A DNA stretch of 64,000 nt from Sipunculus nudus (lineage: Eukaryota; Annelida; Sipuncula; Golfingiida; Sipunculidae). The notes under the pieces are model-generated. The model was not told the origin of the DNA. It did not search any database and saw only the letters and a program-made list of their open reading frames with translations. Positions 47,801 through 55,430 of the stretch are shown piece by piece; within the stretch, counting starts at the first letter, position 1, and the number at the start of each line of letters is the position of its first letter. Position numbers and translations under genes: made by a program. The stretch spans positions 57,618,453 through 57,682,452 of the forward strand of contig CM049311.1 of the NCBI GenBank assembly GCA_026874595.1, in the 5' to 3' direction.

Positions 47801-49651
47801 ATTACAGCATATGACTAAATTCAGCTTCTCATAACTCAGCCAAAAGTCACTGAACTTAGACCATTTGAACAAATTTCAGAAAGCACTACCCTAGGATCAT
47901 TTCTGTGCGATATTAAACTATTTGGCCATATGGTTTCAGAGAAGAAGTTTTTTGTAGACGTCAGTATGATACGGGCACTGATGACCCCCTTACAAAAAAG
48001 GTCGATGCAGGTGGCGCCACCAATACCTCAATTTCAGATATGTCTCATGTGAACAACATTGGCATAAAATTTGGTGATGTTAGCTCCAGCCGTTTCTGAG
48101 ATTGTAATGTAAGTATGCTTTTATGGACAGATGAATAAGTTCAACTTCCTGTAACTCGGCCAAAAATCACTGAACCTAAACCATTCAAACAAACTTGAGA
48201 AAGATTATTCCAGGAATCATTTCTGTGAAATATTGGACAATTTGGCTGAAGAGTTTCGGAGAAGAAGATTTTTAAAGCTTTTTTAGCTTTTTCCCTATAA
48301 AATCTAAGAAAATGCAGTTAGCCAAAAAATAAGCAAAATCCGATATAGTTTTTTAGATGACTAATTTTTTTATAAAATTTCATGATGCCACCTCTTGCAT
48401 TTTCAAGATAGTATGGGTTAACGTACAGACGACGGCCGACGGACGACGCCACAAAATCGCATAAGCTCGCAGGTTCGCTAAAAAAGAGGTTTAGACAATA
48501 TAACAAATCATGTTCTGAGTCCTCAGGGTTTTATCTTGTAGCCAATCTGCTGCTGGAGAATGGTCTAGGAAGGTTGTAAGTCAGGACCAGTGAACAAATG
48601 ATAGCTCTATCTATTCATGCTGTAGCCTAGGATCATGATTTCAGGTCCTTTCAACCACTATTATCTTATTCAGGTGTAAAAGGGTGGTTACCTCAGCGTC
48701 TTGCGTTTGAGCTCTTGTGGAACAGGACAGCCAATTTGACTGGTGGGCAAGGCAACAACATTGAAATTGATCTGTTAAGTGATCAGTTAACCAGGCATTT
48801 CAAAGGTATGTTTAATTGGGAGAACTTGGTAGAATTTTATGTATCAAATTCAATGTCAATGATAAAATGTCTTCATAATAAATAACAGTATTAAGCCCAG
48901 GTTCCATATGCACTAAATTGAGATTTGTCTTGTGGATACAAGTCACTATTGGCTAAATAAGTAAAGCGTGAATCCATTTGCATGGATTTGGCATGCAGAA
49001 TGCATAACTGGCAGAACAAATCACCACATGTAGCAAATTTTGTCGGTTCTGTGTGGTATCCCAAAGGGACAGTGTTCAGTGCTGGTACATATGGAATCTC
49101 CACATGCAACAAATCTCCACATACCATGCACATGGAAACTTAGCTTAATTAGCTGGATTATCATCAGTTTGTTTCTTTGTGTAATGATGACATTAGTAAT
49201 ATGTTTTGTGTGCGTTAATTACCTGTCACTTCAGTGGAAAGTTCTGCTTATTTTATTTTTATTTTTTTTACAGAAAACTTGAATTTTCCAAAATCTACTG
49301 GGATACAGATACGCAATGCAAGCCACCTGGTTGGACTGATGCGCAGTAACATGGACAAAATATACGCAAGTGAAGCCCCCAAAGCCAGAAGAGGTAAAAC
49401 AGGTCCTTCCAGACCACACTTTCAAGACAGTGATGTGAGAAGCCTCATTCAGGAATACCTAAAGGATGATTTGTTTGGGTTCACACCAGGAAGAGAACAC
49501 CAGAGCTTTAAAGAGTTTCCTGTGCACAACAAAATTCCACGAGGATCAAAGTTAAAGGACACCTTGGTCAGTTACAGTCTCAAGCTTGATGAAGAGGCTG
49601 ATCATCTTTCTGGTTTATAGGACAGTGTTATTGGAATGGACATTAAATAAA
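16187..49651 (+). CDS. DUF6589-like protein with embedded PHD-like finger, copy 1 (whole gene, 12 coding exons)
   Basis: Coding exons: 16390-16692, 17388-17477, 18213-18560, 19694-20116, 25455-25574, 31616-31727, 32018-32364, 33141-33398, 35818-36187, 39177-39545, 48674-48805, 49274-49620. All introns are GT-AG, phases join without a stop, and the product is 1072 aa. From residue about 330 on, it resembles the metazoan DUF6589 family as I remember it: KHNLFQ, PGF.F near 467, CHGDSLSVE at 622-630, RGTLYHARN at 682-690, RDAVKEGDGPAMMSYW, ELLWNRTANLTGGQGNNI. A PHD-like finger (C786 to C833) lies inside this domain. KKRR at 177-180 could be a nuclear signal. Biochemical function is unknown; a chromatin or DNA-related role is inference. 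The start ATG has an in-frame TAG 66 bp upstream and A at -3. A possible 5' UTR exon begins at 16187 after TTTTTAG. AATAAA lies at 49646-49651. Introns range from 290 bp to 9.1 kb and hold most of the mobile elements in this interval. Confidence 0.85.
16390..16692 (+). CDS. Copy 1 exon 1: N-terminal cysteine-bearing region
   Basis: Residues 1-101, phase 0 at its end, donor GTAAGT. It contains C9-x2-C12 near the start and, about 55 residues later, FNKC (68-71). This spacing recalls the Cx2C...Cx2C pattern of ZAD-type or other treble-clef-like N-terminal fingers, but the third ligand position is F68, encoded by TTT, one base from TGT. The finger may be degenerate, or C71 may pair with C80 or C55. 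The region is helix-prone after residue 38 and has an alanine run at 88-91. Confidence 0.8.
17041..17310 (+). repeat. Decayed F1 fragment in intron 1
   Basis: AAGCTCAGCTTACTGGTGGT, GTCCATTGTCTCTATGTCTG and TGTCTGTTAACAGGGAACAA parallel the F1 left end and first unit, with heavy decay. Confidence 0.35.
17388..17477 (+). CDS. Copy 1 exon 2: short basic linker
   Basis: Thirty codons, residues 102-131, starting LKRARIQENL. The acceptor is ATTTCAG and the donor GTGAGC. It is phase 0 on both sides, so it can be skipped without breaking the frame. The open frame continues past the donor to a TAA, so an early-terminating retained-intron form is possible. No domain is recognised; the stretch is basic and polar. 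Confidence 0.7.
18213..18560 (+). CDS. Copy 1 exon 3: disordered linker with QPT repeats
   Basis: Residues 132-247, phase 0 on both sides. It begins right after a CTGCAG acceptor and ends at GTGCAG|GTATAT. IKTE at 141-144 fits the psi-K-x-E sumoylation consensus, and KKRR at 177-180 is a candidate monopartite nuclear signal. Six QPT triplets start at residues 188, 197, 206, 212, 221 and 230, mostly nine residues (27 bp) apart, in a proline, aspartate and serine-rich stretch that is probably disordered. The repeat suggests slippage-driven growth of the linker. Confidence 0.75.
19694..20116 (+). CDS. Copy 1 exon 4: start of the DUF6589-like region
   Basis: Residues 248-388, acceptor TTTTTCAG, donor GTAAGA, phase 0. 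The sequence is basic and helical; PTLVQMLRSLL is followed by a hydrophobic VGPVLCMILFMRSKKHNLFQ segment. The Lx5RSxKxNLFQ pattern and the following LWRSG match the N-terminal part of DUF6589 proteins as I remember them. Not likely membrane-spanning, since charged residues interrupt the hydrophobic run. Confidence 0.85.
20776..20818. repeat. (TA)n microsatellite
   Basis: About 20 TA units in intron 4, just before a TIR-like sequence at 20840. Confidence 0.9.
20903..24921 (+). mobile_element. Long F1 element with a 337-bp tandem array
   Basis: The left hairpin TAGCTCAGCTGACT-gaa-AGCCATCTGAGCTA starts at 20903. The right end CAGCTGAGCGTCATGACCCC then TGGGTCACTTGTT ends near 24921. Inside are repeated units of about 337 bp (GCACAAATCGTAA near 21011, 21350, 21688, 22020, 22356, 22690), becoming shorter and more diverged after 23 kb. 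Two further left ends occur inside (23211 and 23727), so it is compound. Most units carry GGTGGCGCCACC. No protein is encoded; parallel open frames on both strands only reflect the repeat. Confidence 0.7.
22151..22164. repeat. Poly-C tract in an F1 unit
   Basis: Expansion of the ACCCCCCAGA segment of the 337-bp unit; the matching spot is poly-G at 6041 on the other strand. Confidence 0.8.
25225..25249. repeat. Poly-C tract followed by AATGCATTAAC
   Basis: A C run with one T, then AATGCATTAACCAGA. A similar poly-C plus ATGATGCATTAACTAGATGA junction occurs at 56815-56850, so both may mark the same unrecognised element. Confidence 0.6.
25455..25574 (+). CDS. Copy 1 exon 5
   Basis: Forty codons, residues 389-428, phase 0 on both sides. 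Acceptor TTTTCTCAG, donor GTATGA. It begins LHGSFYHLGWC and ends GGWKTTIE. It continues the conserved segment in which family members have a LxLGLCxSxxT-like motif. The intron before it is 5.3 kb and holds the F1 array. Confidence 0.8.
25803..27022 (+). mobile_element. Pogo/Tigger-like DNA transposon, decayed
   Basis: Terminal inverted repeats CAGTGGAACCCCGC and GTGGGGTTCCACTG, with TA on each side (25801-25802, 27023-27024). CGACCACCCC motifs recur near both ends. Between 26526 and 26680 the sequence resembles the CENP-B-type helix-turn-helix start of pogo-family transposases, but in two alternating frames (see pseudogene entry). Length 1220 bp, in intron 5. Confidence 0.7.
26526..26680 (+). 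pseudogene. Remnant of a pogo-like transposase N-terminus
   Basis: Frame 1 gives SLKDKVALIKAA, matching the first helix of CENPB_N-type DNA-binding domains. The next part is in another frame (AQQFSVGKTQV, a typical recognition-helix motif), and the tail ILKRNP is back in frame 1. Two compensating frameshifts therefore broke the gene. The catalytic DDE part is absent; the element is too short to hold it. Confidence 0.6.
27030..27560 (+). repeat. F1-type internal units, diverged
   Basis: Contains AAAACTGGTGGCGCCATCTG, CAGGTGGCGCAACCTA and repeated CATGTACATCCAT-like phrases found inside other F1 elements. No ends were identified. Confidence 0.4.
28625..29652 (+). mobile_element. F2 hairpin/CTAG element, copy 1
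   Basis: The left end is a hairpin: AGCCCT-CAGCC-ctta-GGCTGAAGGGCT, after a T run. The right end is TCAGC-tcct-GCTGA-TATTCTAG, followed by TTT. The interior has about three 310-bp units with GGGTGACCTTGACCTA. It abuts the F1 element starting at 29655. Non-coding. Confidence 0.7.
29655..31071 (+). mobile_element. F1 element, medium copy
   Basis: The left hairpin TAGCTCAGCTGACT-gaa-AGTCATCTGAGCTA is at 29655. The right end CAGCTGAGCGTCATGGCCCA then TGGGCCACTTGTT is at 31071. Four internal units of variable length. The right palindrome has two symmetric changes relative to other copies (TGACCC/GGGTCA to TGGCCC/GGGCCA), which keep it self-complementary. Confidence 0.75.
31616..31727 (+). CDS. 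Copy 1 exon 6: acidic linker
   Basis: Thirty-seven codons plus one base, residues 429-465. Acceptor ATTGCAG, donor GTAAGT. It is rich in E, D and K. Two upstream AGs (ending at 31570 and 31598) would each give an immediate in-frame stop, so 31616 is the supported acceptor. It joins to the PGF motif of the next exon in phase 1. Confidence 0.7.
32018..32364 (+). CDS. Copy 1 exon 7: central DUF6589-like segment
   Basis: Residues 466-581. It enters in phase 1 (codon split with exon 6), acceptor CTTGTAG, donor GTGAGT. It opens with HPGFTFCWDILEKDVK, which parallels the PGxxIxxDNLDxxVK motif I recall from DUF6589 proteins. The second half is an aliphatic and basic helix followed by a histidine-rich stretch (HIHHAH). 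Confidence 0.8.
33141..33398 (+). CDS. Copy 1 exon 8: GDSLSVE motif
   Basis: Eighty-six codons, residues 582-667, phase 0 on both sides. Acceptor TTACAG, donor GTGAGG. CHGDSLSVE at 622-630 is the counterpart of the GDQLT(V/C) motif that I recall as the family hallmark. D625 is a candidate functional acid. The exon ends YDKNMVLLQ. Confidence 0.85.
33505..34812. mobile_element. TA-flanked TIR element (pogo or Tc1-mariner group)
   Basis: The ends are CAGTGAAACCTGTCTAAAGC and, reversed, CAGTGAAAACTGGTCTAACA. TA flanks each side (33503-33504, 34813-34814). 1308 bp in intron 8. No transposase recognised. Confidence 0.6.
35818..36187 (+). CDS. Copy 1 exon 9: GTLYHARN motif and first PHD cysteines
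   Basis: Residues 668-790 plus one base. Acceptor TTCCACAG, donor GTATGT. It carries LMDQLYRTSSSDERGTLYHA, a conserved family motif, then a predicted helical region and a charged loop. It ends in YCVCRE, where C786 and C788 are the first ligand pair of the PHD-like finger, so an intron splits the finger. Confidence 0.85.
36379..36854 (+). mobile_element. F3 hairpin/CTAG element, short copy
   Basis: The left hairpin ATGCCCCCGCCAC-aaa-GTGGCCGGGGCAT and right hairpin GTGTCG-ttc-CGACAC-ATCTAG are both intact. 476 bp with two internal units. In intron 9. Confidence 0.75.
37194..37492 (-). mobile_element. tRNA-derived SINE with 16-bp target duplication
   Basis: CTATCTTTCAATGGTA flanks the block exactly at 37178-37193 and 37493-37508. 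On the minus strand the head reads GAGGGAGCGTTGTTATAATG, then GGTTAAGGTGCCGGGC and a B-box-like TTAATTCAAGTCC, typical of a tRNA-derived head. The tail ends TTTACCTTACC. About 300 bp. It may belong to the molluscan V-SINE group, but that is from memory. Confidence 0.75.
37525..38340 (+). mobile_element. F2 hairpin/CTAG element, copy 2
   Basis: The left end (AGCCCTCAGCCCTTAGGCTG) and the right end (TCAGC-ttct-GCTGA-TATTCTAG) match the copy at 28625. 816 bp. It contains GGTGGCGCCACC at 37849 and two TGACCTTGACCT sites. In intron 9, just right of the SINE. Confidence 0.75.
39177..39545 (+). CDS. Copy 1 exon 10: rest of PHD-like finger and return to DUF6589-like fold
   Basis: It enters with a split glutamate codon (791) and leaves with a split glycine (914); donor GTAACT. 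PHD-like ligands are C799, C804, H811, C814, C829 and C833. The last pair is Cx3C (CSKVC) instead of the usual Cx2C. Copy 2 has glycine in place of C800, so C799 is the likely ligand. After the finger, VQNYTRTLLWRALSDMARRD and VKEGDGPAMMSYWRSDMLNF match the second half of the DUF6589 domain. Confidence 0.88.
39840..40060 (-). repeat. F1-type internal fragment
   Basis: GCTGGCACCACCAGTCTTGT and GGTGGCAACACCTGTCTTG with GCCCAATTTCAGACTGATA match inner units of F1 elements in reverse orientation. No ends. Confidence 0.4.
40150..40640 (+). repeat. Tandem repeat of about 110-130 bp units
   Basis: CTGCACTGAGTGAACTCTTG, CCTGTTGC(A/C)TAATCTGA and CAGTCTGCCAA...TATAAATAGA recur about four times with decay. 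In intron 10; a shorter echo (AAATCTTGGCCTGTTGGT) is at 47629. Confidence 0.55.
40660..43690 (-). mobile_element. Decayed element of family E, carrying element A
   Basis: It ends at the right in CATTAGTTCACAGGTTCACT then AAAAAT, a diverged form of the E left end (TTTTTAGCGAACCTGCGAGC, reversed) seen at 48485. Repeated units contain ACTCAGCCAAAAATCACTGA. Element A (41006-43531) interrupts it. Confidence 0.45.
41006..43531 (+). mobile_element. AT-rich F1-ended element, copy A (left-truncated)
   Basis: It starts at CCTAGGATAATCCAAAATTC, inside the element, and ends in CAGCTGAGCGTCGTGACCCA then TAGGTCCCTTGTTTT, an F1-type right end. The interior has two units beginning ATTCGGCAT(A)A and a right block with ATTCATGAATGCATTCATGA. 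Near-identical copies lie at 51684-54946 (inverted) and 57069-59270 (direct). Confidence 0.7.
43691..48485 (-). mobile_element. Family E element, carrying a nested F1 element
   Basis: The left end (reversed) at 48485 reads GCATAAGCTCGCAGGTTCGC then TAAAAAA, preceded by GACGACGGCCGACGGACGAC. Units of about 300 bp recur at 44080-44355, 47762-47960 and 48120-48280. The F1 element 44359-47761 splits one unit. One exact GGTGGCGCCACC at 48010. Confidence 0.5.
44359..47761 (+). mobile_element. F1 element, 3.4 kb, nested in family E
   Basis: The left hairpin TAGCTCAGCTGACT-gaa-AGTCATCTGAGCTA is at 44359. The right end has the perfect palindrome TGACCCATGGGTCA followed by CTTGTT at 47761. About six F1 units up to 46.4 kb, then a diverged section (46400-47560) with repeated ATCTCGGGAACCGTTTGACC. 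Related E units at 47940 and 48250 give the empty site. Confidence 0.75.
48674..48805 (+). CDS. Copy 1 exon 11: WNRT/GGQGNNI motif
   Basis: 132 bp, phase 1 on both sides, acceptor TTATTCAG, donor GTATGT. It encodes VKGWLPQRLAFELLWNRTAN followed by LTGGQGNNIEIDLLSDQLTR, the most conserved C-terminal block of the family as I recall it. The preceding intron is 9.1 kb; the same intron in copy 2 is 1.2 kb. Confidence 0.88.
49274..49620 (+). CDS. Copy 1 exon 12: terminal exon
   Basis: One split codon plus 114 codons and a TAG stop at 49618. Acceptor TTTTTACAG. It encodes ENLNFPKSTG and ends in a polar tail, LKLDEEADHLSGL. The block SLIQEYLKDDLFGFTPGREH is kept in copy 2 with few changes, which suggests the C-terminus is under constraint. 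AATAAA follows 26 bp after the stop. Confidence 0.87.
49646..49651 (+). promoter_or_regulatory. Polyadenylation signal of copy 1
   Basis: AATAAA, overlapping an ATTAAA, 26 bp after the stop codon. It is followed by a short repeated stretch (GCCTATTACATGATCAGAT twice). Confidence 0.6.
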
Positions 49652-51029
49652 GTGCCTATTACATGATCAGATGCCTATTACATGATCAGATTATCTAAGT
49701 TTATTTGTTTTTTAGAGTACCATAATATCAATGTTGTAGTCGAGTCATAGCCTTTCCAGGCCAAGGCTGAGGCAGGTGGAAACAGGCCTCAAGACCAAGC
49801 TCTTGGCCAAGACTGGGCTTGAGACCTCCATAACTGCTGTATATGTTGCTGTTCATGATGTTATTTTTTGCTGGAAGAGTGGCTTTAAGATTCTGCCCAG
49901 TAATAATGTCTAAGAAATAGATACGTTTGCCTTAATATTTAAATAAGTCTGTGCCATGATCAGTTTTCAATGTACACAGTAATGTAAGCAGGAAAACTTA
50001 AAACTTTTAAGATTATTATCAGGACGAGACACTCAGGCAAAAGATAAACATTGTTAAAGATTACAAGTTTGTTTCTTTTAGTTTGTTACTGTGTCAAATG
50101 TTTTGTGAGTAAACAATCAGAGAATAAAGGGTTGAAGTCTATGACCAGGGAATACTAGGGTTTGCAGGTTTTTCTGGATAATAGGTAAGGAGATGTAATT
50201 GCCAAAATATTGCTTAAAAATGCTGCATTTTAATTTGTTTATTTAGTGCTTCAATTTCATTTACTGACTTTATGTGAAACAAAGACTGTATTCCCAACAT
50301 CAGGTCAAGTAACAGAAGAAAGAAACTAGTCATACTAGTCAAATGTGACATGTACACTGCAGTACAAAGTCATGTTATTTAAGGCAACTTGATTCAGAAC
50401 TGTTTATTTTTATATATTAAGAATAAAATACTATTAAACCAGAGCAATATTTTTTTCACATTGTGAAACCACCAGTGACTGACTCTGCAAACTGAATACA
50501 GGCATCTCTTGAATAAAGAATGCTTAAGCCCCTGCTTCCTTTTTCACCAAATGTTGCAGACATATTCTTCACTTGCGTGATAAAACTGCAGTTGGTGCCT
50601 CTTGTGAACTATTTTCCGCCATCCAAAATGGCCCTTCACCTTTTTTGGGGGGATAAATCCATATATAGTGAAGTTTGTGACAACCCTTAATAACACAGTT
50701 ACCACATTCCTGAAAACATCAATCTCCCTGGTTAGGAATTGAAGGAATTGTTCTTGCTTGCACAGACCCCTGGCACCACCAGCAGTGGATTAGGCCTTGG
50801 TTTCCTTTTTATAAGCACTGGATACCATCACTCATCAAAGCTGGTCTGTTTTGAAGTGTGACATAATCATGAAAAAAACTTCTGCCTCTTGGTCCCACAA
50901 GTCAGTGTTGCTTCCGGTAAGTGTACAAATGAGTCCACTCTTTATGTTCCCACTAAACTTGTTGATATGTCTCAGGTAAAAAGGGCAGTCATTGCTTGTT
51001 ATTGAAATCTAAATTCCTTATGGTCTTAA
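49652..51029. other. No gene seen downstream of copy 1
   Basis: Mixed sequence without recognised repeats except a short duplication right after the stop (GCCTATTACATGATCAGAT). It could include 3' UTR if 49646 is not used. Confidence 0.4.
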
Positions 51030-51683
51030 AACAAGGGACTTATGGGTCACGGCGCTCAGCTGTTATATATGATAAAAAAGTATGATTTAGAAATGAGGCA
51101 CATGCTGGTTTTATGTGGTAATAAAAATAAGCTGTATTATGAGTTGTTGTTGTTTAGCTTATGTATGATTTTGATAGTACTTTGGAAACAGGAAAGAGGA
51201 TTAATTTAATTTATTTTATTAACAAATGGAGTGCAATTGTCACACAGATTTTGACTTGGCCATATAACTTATAAGCAGAACATATAATATAAGAGTTTAA
51301 CTATTTATTAAAAAAATTACAAATATTGTCCCAAATATAAGAGAATAGTATGATTTTTTCAAATAAAAAATAACTGTAATGATTATTAAAATAATATTAA
51401 AAAATATATTCATGAATGCATTCATGAATACATTTTGAAAGTATTTGCACTGGTATTCATATACTTTCGTTTTTACCTGAATTCCCATTCTTATGAAAGA
51501 AATTTTATAATGGAGTACATATTCATATTCATGTTTAAATACAATTGCAAAGTATTCGCACCATGTCTGGTATTTATTCAGTTTTCACCAAACAATGATG
51601 TTGAGAATCCAGAATATACAAAATTCACACATTTAAATAATGATCATAAGTACCTGGTTTTATGGATTTTATTTATATTAAAA
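51030..51683 (-). mobile_element. Right-end partial copy of the AT-rich F1-ended element
   Basis: It starts AACAAGGGACTTATGGGTCA and runs parallel to the first 650 bp of the adjacent copy at 51684, so the right block is duplicated in tandem. A 164-codon open frame crosses the joint; it is broken in the other copies and is not considered a gene. Confidence 0.65.
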
Positions 51684-54600
51684 AACAAGGGACCTATGGG
51701 TCACGACGCTCAGCTGTTATATATGATAAAAAAATATTATTTAGAAATGAGGCACATGCTGCTTTTGTGTGGTAATAAATATAAGCTTTATTATGAGTTG
51801 TTGTTGTTTAGCTTATGTATGATTTTGATAGTACCTTTGGAGACAAGGAAGAGGATTGATTTCATTTATTTTATTAACAAATGGAGTACTATTGTCACAC
51901 AGATTTTGACTTGGCCATATAACTTATAAGCAGAACATATAATATAAGAGTTTAACTATTTATTAAAAATAATACAAATATTGTCCCAAATATAATTTTT
52001 ATTAAAAATAATAAGAGAATCATATGATTTTTTAAAATGAAATATAACTGATATGATTATTAAAATAATATTAAAGAATATATTCATGAATGCATTCATG
52101 AATACATTTTGAAAGTATTTGCACGAGTATTCATATATTTTCATTTTTACCTGAATTCCCATTCTTTATGCAAGAAATTTTATAATGGAGTACAAAATCA
52201 TATTCGTATTTAAATACAATTACAAAGTATTTGCACCATGTCTGGAATTTATTCAGTTTTCACCAAACAATGATGTTGAGAATCCAGAATATACAAAATT
52301 CACACATTTAAATAATGATCATAAGTACCTGGTTTTATGGCTTTTATTTATATTAAAAAATAACTGTAAAAAATTCATTTTGGACTAATTTCACATCATT
52401 GTACACACTAGACACAGCAGGAATCTAGATTAATATTATCAACTGCATCTTTGTCTAATTTCCTTCATATGATCCCTAATGATTAGTAATGAATAATATG
52501 ATTTACTTCTTGATCATTAAAATTGAACTGAAAAATGCCATAGGTGACTGCATGGTGTTATTTGGAATATGTGACATTCTACCCATCGATACAAGATTCT
52601 TATATCATCAGTAACTGCAAGTTAATTTCCTGTTATTATAAACTAACAAATTCCTTTTCTATTTTTCTTTAATTTGTTATTAAAAACCTATAAAAATTTA
52701 TTAATTTATTGTTTTTTGTTATGTTCTTGGTTAAAACTACTAGATGAGTTGGGTTGGACACCTGGATCAACTGTGGCTTGCCATAAGCTGCCTGGATTCC
52801 ATGTATGCCTCGCCTCAAGCGTGCATAATTTGATGAAAGGTCAACAAGGTCAACATACAGGTGACTCAAGAGGGGCTAGAGAGAGCCAAAGTCTGACAGG
52901 GTCTCATAAAAAACATTGATAAAAGCTACAATTTTTGGCCAATTTCTTTTTAGCTTTCTAAACTAAAAAGCTGAAATGCTTATGTGTGCATGATATGAAA
53001 ATTATATCAACAGTGCTCACGGGAAACAAACGTGCCATGGTCACAGTTGGGCAAAATTTAAGGTACTAATTTTATATTTATACTAAATAAAATTTGAAAA
53101 ATTCAGAACTAATTTTGGGTATTCAATTGAATCTTGATTAAATAATGTTACATCCCTGACAAAAAAATCTCTAGCTTCAGCAATGCTCTTGTTAAGGGAG
53201 TAAATATATTTCTTGATTTTTTACAAAGTGCATTATGTTTGGGCCCATAACTTAAAACAATTTCACAATACTGACATCATTCTGGCATGTGCATAGAGAA
53301 TGAAAAATATGTATATTATTTATGATTAAAGTCAGATCAGTGGTTTTGATATTAGGCAGTCTTGAAGTGTAACAATGGGTTTTTAATGGAAAAATGAAGT
53401 TTTTCATTAATATCTCGAATGTCCTAGTGACCAAATTCTTGGCATGGTAGGGCATTTTGGAGACATCTAACTGTATGCCGAATTTAAGGAACTTAGAGCT
53501 GAAGCTGGGGAGCTGAGCTCAGGCAAACTGCATAACACTAGCTTGATGTAAACAATATGTTACATGGTGCTTGAAAACTTGATTAAAATCTACAGTTTTT
53601 GATCAACTGGTTTCAAATTTTTTGTGTTAACAGTTGAAATGCTAACAAAAACATGCTGTGAAAATTAAATCCACAGTACTTACAGGAAAAAAACGTGCCA
53701 TGGTCAAAGTTGGGCAAAATTTAAGGTACCAATTTTTTATTTTTATTAATAATTTAAAAAATTTAAAAGATTTTCATCTAATTTTGGGTATACAATTTAA
53801 TTTTGATTAATTAAAGTTATATTACTGGAAAAAAGGTCCATAGCATTAACATTTTTTTGTGTTAAGTGATCAAATATCTTTTCTGATTTTTTACAAAGTG
53901 CATTATGTTTGGGCCCATAACTTAAAACAATTTCACAATACTGACATCATTCTGGCATGTGCATAGAGAATGAAAAATATGTATATTATTTATGTTAAAG
54001 TCAGATCAGTGGTTTTGATATTAGGCAGTCTTGAAGTGTAACAATGGGTTTTTAATGGAAAAATGAAGTTTTTCATTAATATCTCGAATGTCCTAGTGAC
54101 CAAATTCTTGGCATGGTAGGGCATTTTGGAGACATCTAACTGTATGCCGAATTTAAGGAACTTAGAGCTGAAGCTGGGGAGCTGAGCTCAGGCAAACTGC
54201 ATAACACTAGCTTGATGTAAACAATATGTTACATGGTGCTTGAAAACTTGATTAAAATCTACAGTTTTTGATCAACTGGTTTCAAATTTTTTGTGTTAAC
54301 AGTTGAAATGCTAACAAAAACATGCTGTGAAAATTAAATCCACAGTACTTACAGGAAAAAGACGTGCCATGGTCAAAGTTGGGCAAAATTTAAGGTATCA
54401 ATTTTTTATTTTTATTAATAATTTAAAAAATTTAAAAGATTTTCATCTAATTTTGGGTATACAATTTAATTTTGATTAATTAAAGTTATATTACTGGAAA
54501 AAAGGTCCATAGCATTAACATTTTTTGTGTTAAGTGATCAAATATCTTTTCTGATTTTTTACAAAATGCATTATGTTTGGGCCCATAACTTATTTAAATT

Positions 54601-54946
54601 AAATAATACAGACATAATTTCTGGCATGTACATAGGATCTATATAGAGGAATATTTATGGTAAATATGAGGTAAAACAGATGAGTGGTTTTGATATTAGG
54701 CAGTCCTGAAGTGTGAAAATAGGTTTTTAATAAAAAATTGAGGTTTTTCCTTAATTTCTCAAAGGAACGAAATTGCAAACACCCAGTTTTCGGCTTGGTA
54801 GGAGATCTTGGGGACATCTAACATTATGCCGAATTTTGGATTCCTAGGTCTTACGGTTTCAAAACGTGCCACATCTACGGACGGACGGACGACGGACAAT
54901 GGACCACGACTATAGCTCAGATGACTTATAGTCAGCTGAGCTAAAA
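51684..54946 (-). mobile_element. AT-rich F1-ended element, copy B (both ends present)
   Basis: The right end (reversed) AACAAGGGACCTATGGGTCA is at 51684. The left end (reversed) has TAGCTCAGATGACT-tat-AGTCAGCTGAGCTA then AAAAA at 54946, preceded by GGACGGACGGACGACGGACA. It holds a 671-bp internal tandem duplication (53217-53887 and 53888-54555). It is the most complete copy of this type, about 3.3 kb. No protein recognised. Confidence 0.75.
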
Positions 54947-55430
54947 ATGTAATATATTCACTTTGGACTAATTTCACATCAATGTACTAACTATAGACAC
55001 AGTAGGAATCTAGATAATAATATTATCAACTGCATCATTGTCTATCATTAATTTCCTTCATATGATCCCTAATGATTAGTAATGAATAATATGGTTTACT
55101 TTTTTATCATTAAAATTGAACTGAAAAATACCATAGGTGACTGCATGGTGTTATTTGGAATACGTGACATTCTATCCATCGATACAAGATTCTTATATCA
55201 TCAGTAACTGCAAGTTAATTTCCTGTTATTATCAACTAACAAATTCCTTTTCTATTTTTCTTTAATTTGTTATTAAAAACCAATAAAAATTTATTAATTT
55301 ATTGTTTATTGTTATGTTGTTGGTTAAAACTACTAGATGAGTTGGGTTGGACACCTGGATCAACTGTGGCTGGCCATTATATAATAAGCTGCCTGGAGCC
55401 CCAGTTTATGACTCGCCTCAAGCATGCATG
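54947..55430 (-). repeat. Fragment of the AT-rich element at the inverted-repeat centre
   Basis: Parallels 52372-52830 in the same orientation (ACTTTGGACTAATTTCACAT, GAGTTGGGTTGGACACCTGG, CTCGCCTCAAGC). It forms the spacer between inverted arms. Confidence 0.65.

Noticed and set aside
51435-51929. 164-codon open frame on the + strand
   Set aside because: It crosses the joint of two tandem copies of an AT-rich repeat; the same sequence in the copies near 43.4, 52.2 and 59.1 kb is broken into shorter frames, and no domain is recognised.
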